Part shown: positions 58,548 through 64,000 of the stretch, one piece after another
Position numbering within the stretch: the first letter of the stretch is position 1
Layout of the letters: the number at the start of each line of letters is the position of its first letter
Assembly (NCBI GenBank): GCA_012931725.1
Contig: WHSA01000342.1
Location: 287,457-351,456, forward strand
Source of the DNA: Litsea cubeba
Taxonomy: Eukaryota; Streptophyta; Magnoliopsida; Laurales; Lauraceae
Reading direction: 5' to 3'
Length of the DNA stretch: 64,000 bases
Notes under the pieces: model-generated
What the model was told of the DNA's origin: nothing
The model's database searches: none
What the model saw: only the letters and a program-made list of their open reading frames with translations
Position numbers and translations under genes: made by a program

Positions 58548-59161
58548 TCATTGTGCAAATGGCATTCAATGCACAAAAGAAGGCAGCACCATGGGTCCTT
58601 GATAGTGGTTGTTCAAGCCATATGACTGGTGATAAAGAGAAATTCATCAAATTACAGCACTATGAAGGCGGTTCAGTGAAGTTTGGCAACAATGATGGTG
58701 CCAAAATCTGCGGAAAAGGTGTTATTCAGTTTATGGCAAACAAGATCAGATCGGAAGAAGTCTTATATGTGTCTGGATTGAGACACAACCTGCTTAGTGT
58801 GAGCCAGATCTGTGACAAAGGCCACGAAGTTATCTTCACAAAGAATGGGTTTGCCATCAAGAAGAGTAGCAACGGGAAAACAGTGGCAACTGGATCAAGA
58901 ACTGCTGGAAATCTCTATACATTGTCAGATGGAGCTGAAAAGACCTGCTTAATGAGTCGGACAGAGGAAAGTTGGTTGTGGCACAAACGCCTTGGGCATC
59001 TAAGCTTTGATAACATGTCAAAGATTTGCAAATCAAAGGCTGTCAGAGGTATGTCTACAATTGAAAAGCCTTCCAATCCCATTTGCGACTCTTGCCAAAA
59101 AGGGAAAACAAACGAGGGTTATGTTCAAGTCAAACGAGCATCATTCCAAGAAACCTCTTGA
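58508..59161 (+). pseudogene. Copia-C protease and integrase zinc domain
   Basis: KKAAPWVLDSGCSSHMTGD is an intact retropepsin site. Then come the pre-integrase region (VLYVSGLRHNLLSVSQICD) and the HHCC domain (WHKRLGHLSF, CDSCQKGK). Both ends are joined to neighbouring frames by 1-bp shifts (near 58545 and 59120-59150), so a single polyprotein cannot be made as written. Confidence 0.88.
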
Positions 59162-60269
59162 GCTAGTGCACACTGATCTCTGTGGACCGATGCGAACTCA
59201 AAGCACCAATGGAGATAAGTATTTCATGTTATGCATTGATGATTATACTCGTATGACATGGGTATTGTTTCTTAAGCATAAGCATCAAGCACTTGATCGT
59301 TTTAAAGTGTTTAAAGCACAGGTTGAAAATCAATTGGAAAAACGTATCAAGATCTTAAGGTCTGATCGTGGAGGCGAGTTCACATCTGAAGAGTTCACTA
59401 AATATTGTGAACATCATGGCATTCAAAGACAGTACTCAGCCCCTAGAACTCCACAGCAAAATGGAGTTGTGGAACGGAAGAATCGCACCGTACAAGAGAT
59501 GGCTCGTACGATGCTAAGTGAAAGCAAGATGGCTGACAAGTATTGGAAAGAGGCAATTCATACGGCTGTATACATTCAAAATCGATGCTTGATCAGGCCA
59601 CATGAAGACAAAACTCCCTATGAGCTATGGTTTGGAAGAAAAGCAACAGTCAAGCACTTCAAAGTCTTCGGCAGCAAGTGTTACATCAAGCGGCTCGAAC
59701 AAAATCCGGGCAAATTTGAAGAAAGAGCTGACGAAGGTATATTTCTGGGTTACTCCTCTACTAGCAAGGCATATAGGTGTCTTAACAAAAGAACCAGAAA
59801 AATCATAGAAAGTGCTGATGTGAGAATAGATGAGAATATTGAACCAAAGAATGCAACTCATAATGACAGTCCAGTTTATGAGGACTCGAGTGAGATTGAT
59901 GATGAGATGGCTGAATCTAATGATTCTGAGAAATCAAAGGATGACTCAGAAGATACTACACCTAAGAAGCACAGCACTTGGGTAGAGCAACACCCTAAGG
60001 ATCAAATCATTGGAGATCCTAAGGCAGGCGTTCAAACTAGACAAAGTCTAGTTAGCAATTACTCACTTGTGTCCACCATTGAACCCAAGACTGTGGCTGA
60101 AGCCAGTCTCGATGAAAGTTGGTTGAAAGCTATGCATGAGGAAATGTGCAGGAATTTTGCTGAAGAGATGACGAAAGAATTTGAGATGATTTTCACGATA
60201 CCTCTGCCAAAGGAAGTCTTCGAGTATCTCCGGAAAAAGTTAGGAGTTACTCACTCTCCTAAACCGTAG
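59120..60269 (+). pseudogene. Copia-C integrase core with RT-RNase H deleted
   Basis: Catalytic D, D and E are present: LVHTDLCGPM, LRSDRGGEF and QQNGVVERKNRT, followed by FGSKCYIKRLEQNPGKF and FLGYSSTSKAYR and an acidic linker. The RT start VAEASLDESWLKAMHEEM is present, but the frame jumps directly to CRNFAEEMTKEFEM, which in relatives follows the YVDD site. It then goes to a terminal segment LPKEVFEYLRKKLG and stop at 60267-60269. The YVDD motif and the whole RNase H are absent. The junction is near 60147. Confidence 0.88.
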
Positions 60270-60348
60270 GAGTTGTGCTTGAAAGGGGGAGCAATGCATT
60301 CATTGAATATCCTATTCGCTCCTCGGTTTGGTCCCTTTGGACTTGTTG

Positions 60349-60477
60349 TCAAAGGGGGAGAGATGTTATGCTATGATAGCAAGGAGAGATGTTATGCTAT
60401 GAAAGCAAAGGGGGAGATTGTTGAGTTGAAAGTGTTGAAGTTCCAATAGTGTTGCCAACAATTCCAAAGGGGGAGAT
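60349..60477 (+). other. Copia-C polypurine tract, present three times
   Basis: AAAGGGGGAGA occurs at about 60349, 60407 and 60466. The last directly precedes the 3' LTR (AAAGGGGGAGAT then TGTTGG). The middle copy is followed by TGTTGAG, imitating an LTR start. Confidence 0.8.
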
Positions 60478-61625
60478 TGTTGGAATTTGAGATGACTTGA
60501 GTAGTCTTTGAAGAATTGAAGGAGTTAGTATCTCAAAGTATTAATTTGAGTTGGAATTCTTGTCAACACATTGTCACAAACGTGATGTTAATAGATTGGT
60601 GTTGATAGAGCTTAAAAGAAGAAATCAGAATTGAAACAGAATTGAAACAGTCAGGAATTCAGAATTCCTGAAGCAGAGCACGCGGTCGACCGAGCACCCC
60701 ATGCGGTCGACCGAGCAAGAAGAAACCTGCCAGAAAAACAGATTCAGGTAGCTCCCAGTTATTTTCGTGACACAGTGTGTCTTCGGTCGACCGAGACCTC
60801 AGGATGTCGACCGAGCTCGATAAGTGACTGATTCCAGACAGTGTCTTCGGTCGACCGAGCAAGCAAGGATGTCGACCGAGCACGGGAACCAGAGTTGCGC
60901 AGAATTAGAAGTTGAGCACGAAAATTCAGCATACTTATCTAATTTGTTTTGGGACTCTTTCTAAACGAATTGTAGCCTGTTTTGAATACAATTAAGGGTT
61001 ATCAAAACCTATATAAAGGCATGTATGGGTCGTTCTAAAGTGACACCAGAAAGAGAAGAATAGAGAAGAGTTTTAGAGAGTTCTTGAGAGAAAGAAGAAG
61101 CTGCTGGTGTGTGTTGCTGTGTGCTGATGTGGTGACGTTTTCTACAGCAATTGTGGACGAGATTATGCTCTAGAAGATGGTGATTCGTCCATGAGTTAAG
61201 TGTCTCTCTTTTATGCTTTAGATTTCAATTTGTAAGGGATTGAGAGAGAGAGAATTGTAGAGGGGAAGGGCTGTAGACAGAGTTGATCTTCTATTCTGTT
61301 TTTACATCAAGTTGGTGCTTGGTGTTAGGGGTTTGGTGATCCTATCTGTGGGTGCAGATAAATTGTAAAGGGAGTCGGTGCTTCCTAGATAGTTGGTGCT
61401 ATCTGAAACTAAGGGTTGGTGCTCTTTGTCGTCGGTGCGACTAAATAAGATTCAGATCTGTCCCGGATTGGTGTTCGGACAGTCTTTGAACCGTGGACGT
61501 AGCCTTTCGGTGAACCACGTTAAATCTGGTGTCATTGTGTGGTTTGACTTGTTTTGTTGTTGAATTGGACCTGTTTTTAGAAATCACTGATTCACCCCCC
61601 CTCTCAGTGATCGCGGTATCCAACA
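60478..61625 (+). repeat. Copia-C 3' LTR
   Basis: 1148 bp, partner of 55561-56708. Confidence 0.93.
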
Positions 61626-61806
61626 CTAACCCTCGTTGTGAGGGTTTGAACCTTCACCTGAATGCCTTCTTGGGACAAATCCCAGAGAGCTCGAAGGTTC
61701 GAACCCTTGTTGTGAGGGTTTGAACCTTCACCTTACTCCCTTCCCTGGGCCAAATCCCCGAGAGCCCGAAGATTCGAGCCCTCTCTTTTAGGGTTCGAAC
61801 CTTCAA
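61626..61806. repeat. ~76-bp minisatellite, right part
   Basis: Two to three more units of the 55198-55560 array (GGTTCGAACCC, GAGGGTTTGAACCTT, CCTGGGCCAAATC), somewhat more diverged. Joined, the arrays have about seven to eight units. Confidence 0.88.
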
Positions 61807-62037
61807 TTATTGCACAAATAGATCTATGACAAAATTCTATGAATGAGGGTGAAATAATTCGGACCTTGGTACAGACATAGCCATTTGCATGTCGTTTCCG
61901 TATCTCATGATGTATTCAGGTTCAGACTATAGTCAAGTACAATCTCCTTTCGTTAAAGTGTTTGTTTCGATGCACTTGCCACATAAAGTATTTTTTCGGG
62001 TAAAATCCCCTTGGAAATATTATAAGCTTATTTTTTT

Positions 62038-62200
62038 GGGATTTTTACCAAAAAAGTGTTTCTAAACCTGTATTATACAGATTCAGTTACAAATACATTA
62101 AACATCAGTACGGGTGTTCGTACAAGTTTTTTGGACAATTATGCCCTCCACATATTGCGGACGATATCGTTTTCTATACCAAGACCACATCGTTTTCTTT
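62038..62200 (+). repeat. MULE-like terminal segment, copy 2
   Basis: Same start (GGGATTTTTACCAAAAAAGTG) and orientation as 49451, diverging to about three-quarters identity by eye. A TC-rich leader and a short frame (62271-62361) follow, but no protein family was recognised. Confidence 0.5.
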
Positions 62201-62399
62201 TCTTCTTCCTTCTTCCCTGCTCATCTCTTTGGCGTTAAAATTTCTGCAATCAGTTTGTTTGCCATTGAAGATATGATGGCTTTCTCTTTTCTTCCCGAAC
62301 GATCTTCCCCTGAACGAAAGGGCTTTTCCATCTTCTTCGCCGAACAACATCAACGACGGTGACCTTCCACCGAATGACACAGTTAAGGCTTTTTTTACA

Positions 62400-64000
62400 G
62401 CCCCAAAATTGTTGAATATTATACAAGGTAAGTAAGAATTATTATCTTCAAGATTTCCTTTAATCTCCTACATTGGTTATGTGAATGAGGGGAAAAAATA
62501 TAGAAATAGTTATGACCATCTGATGGTTTTATGGCTCTTGATGGATGGTCCTAGACAGACAATGGACCGTACCACATGATCACATCTACCAAATGGGATT
62601 TCTAATGAGTTTTTTTGTTTTTAATGGGTGTTTGCTTTGATGGTAGTTTTTCTACAACTATTTTGATGGTTTCATGTTAGTCACCAATTGTTTGAAGAAA
62701 TGCCTCAGTGGGTATTTTTGTTCATTCTCCCTCATGGGTTGACGATTTGATGTGAAATGAGTTTTAGTTTTTTTTTCCCCCTAGAATGAGAAGAAACTAA
62801 AAGCCATTGAAGATATGAAGATCATTATGACTTGTTTCATTCCAATGAAGCAAAAGAAGGGGATTTGTTATGGATTAAAGACCTTCCTTTTTTTTAATCT
62901 TGTTATTGTAGAGAGCTATTTACTTTCTACTTATTAGATGGGTTGCATATAAAGGTTGAGTCATTGAAAACAATGCTCTTAGTTTGTTCTAAATAAAATA
63001 TAATGAGCTATTTTTCCAAATGGAGGGATCTAGATAAATAGAACTATCCCAACTAGAAGTTGAATAATATGTTCCTAGTGATTAATATGTTCCTTTTGTT
63101 ATGTGTTTATGTATAGTTCTATTGCATAGTAAACTTATACTCCCTATATCAAAAAATGAAAATTAACTTTGGATGTGAGCAATGTACTTGACCCTCAAGC
63201 TCTTAAGGAGCTCCTAAATTGCCTACATACCAACTTTAAAAAGAGATTGAAAGAAAAGACAACACTTTGTATAACCTGTACATGGACAATGGAATTGTCA
63301 ATGTTCTTCTGTAGTAATGATGGATTCGCTATGATTGTAGCAATTGTCAGCACTGAATAATTGCTCCTTCCCTCCAGCAAGGTTCACAAAATTCATAAGT
63401 TAAGCAATGCAAAGAATTTGTAAGTTGCCACCAACTAGAAAACTAGATCCCTCTGCTATTGTAGAGGCTTTGTAGGGAGCCAGATCATGTATGCGCCAAA
63501 ACAAACTCTCATAATTTTAATTCAAAGAACAAGATTGGAATCCCTCCTTACAGCTGACTGATTGATCTTAAAATTTCCTATTCAACTTCTGATTTGAACA
63601 ATAGACCATTTTAATTTGACTCAAACTTTTAACATGATAAACCCTCTATTCCTAATTACATAATATAAAAAAACTTAAAAATAAATCTCAAGAACCAGAA
63701 TTCTTTCCTAATTACACATGGACTCTCCCTCATGGGTTGAGGATTTGATTTGAAATGAGTTTCAATTTATTTTTTTCTATAATGAGAGGAATCCAGAATC
63801 CATTGAAGATATGAAGATTATTGTGACTTGAGATCACATTATTAGAGACAACATCCATTGAATATAATTTTTGTAATTAATATCACTCTTATCTAAAAAC
63901 ACCATATGCTTCGATTCCTTTTATCAGTTCCAAATAGAATGTCAATCACCCAATATGTGCCCTCAATAAGTCTTACAAGAGAACGTCACAACAGAATGGT
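62400..64000. other. No gene recognised; one ~105-bp direct repeat pair
   Basis: CCCTCATGGGTTGA..GATTTGA to GAAGATATGAAGAT..GACTTG occurs at 62729-62834 and again at 63727-63830, about 1 kb apart. Short frames elsewhere lack support. Confidence 0.5.

Larger units (their letters stand above)
55561..61625 (+). mobile_element. Copia-C: SIRE-like Copia retrotransposon lacking RT and RNase H
   Basis: Two 1148-bp LTRs (55561-56708 and 60478-61625) begin TGTTGGAATTTGAG and end ATCCAACA, with the exact TSD CTAAC (55556-55560 and 61626-61630). A primer site, polypurine tract, large gag with three zinc knuckles, protease and integrase are present on the + strand. Almost the whole RT-RNase H is deleted at about 60147, so internal DNA is only 3.8 kb and the copy is non-autonomous. 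The LTRs are nearly identical, so it is recent. Confidence 0.93.

Noticed and set aside
63169..63360. 63-residue + strand frame near the right edge
   Set aside because: Short and AT-rich, with no motif, and an opposing frame of the same length; expected by chance.

Overview
This is plant nuclear DNA, almost certainly from an angiosperm with a repeat-rich genome. The window is AT-rich and dominated by plant-type transposable elements: Mutator-like elements (MULEs), Copia and Ty3/Gypsy Tat-lineage LTR retrotransposons, L1- and RTE-type LINEs and tRNA-derived SINEs. Genes have GT..AG introns, there are no bacterial-style operons, and no intact ordinary host gene was found. I cannot name the species. 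Boundaries, target-site duplications (TSDs), splice sites and translations were read by eye; no search was run.

Layout, left to right. (1) 1-4803: right-hand part of a MULE. It carries the C-terminus of a MULE transposase fused to an OTU cysteine-protease domain (+ strand), facing a five-exon plant-mobile-domain (PMD) gene on the - strand that is broken by two CAG>TAG stops and two compensating indels. Two arrays of ~33-bp palindromic repeats bracket the PMD gene. (2) 4804-11997: mostly non-coding, with a fold-back, one possible host exon (8425-8628), an LTR relic with a tRNA-Met primer site, an RTE LINE tail and a probable solo LTR. (3) 11998-17594: Copia-A (Tork/TNT1-like, - strand), structurally complete but mutated. 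(4) 18675-28453: Copia-B (older, - strand, non-canonical LTR ends, TSD GTATG), split by a nested 1.1-kb TIR element and a nested 3.57-kb solo LTR. (5) 28459-34234: intergenic sequence and two LINE fragments. (6) 34240-46729: complete 12.5-kb Gypsy element of the Tat type (- strand, TSD GTATC, 888-bp LTRs) with dual RNase H, a spliced antisense additional ORF on the + strand with its own TATA-like box, and a six-copy ~78-bp tandem repeat. (7) 46735-55197: three SINE-like insertions, a MULE-like terminal segment and one Ulp1-protease exon. (8) 55198-61806: a ~76-bp minisatellite of B-box-like palindromes, interrupted by Copia-C (SIRE-like, + strand, TSD CTAAC), which keeps gag, protease and integrase but has lost nearly all of reverse transcriptase and RNase H. 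(9) 61807-64000: a second copy of the MULE-like terminal segment and non-coding DNA.

The genes do not form a pathway; the window is a nested pile of mobile elements in several states of decay. Its points of interest are accessory cargo (OTU, Ulp1 and PMD proteins, and a spliced antisense ORF), unusual element ends, palindromic repeat arrays, and a mutation pattern (CAG to TAG) suggestive of methylated-CHG deamination.
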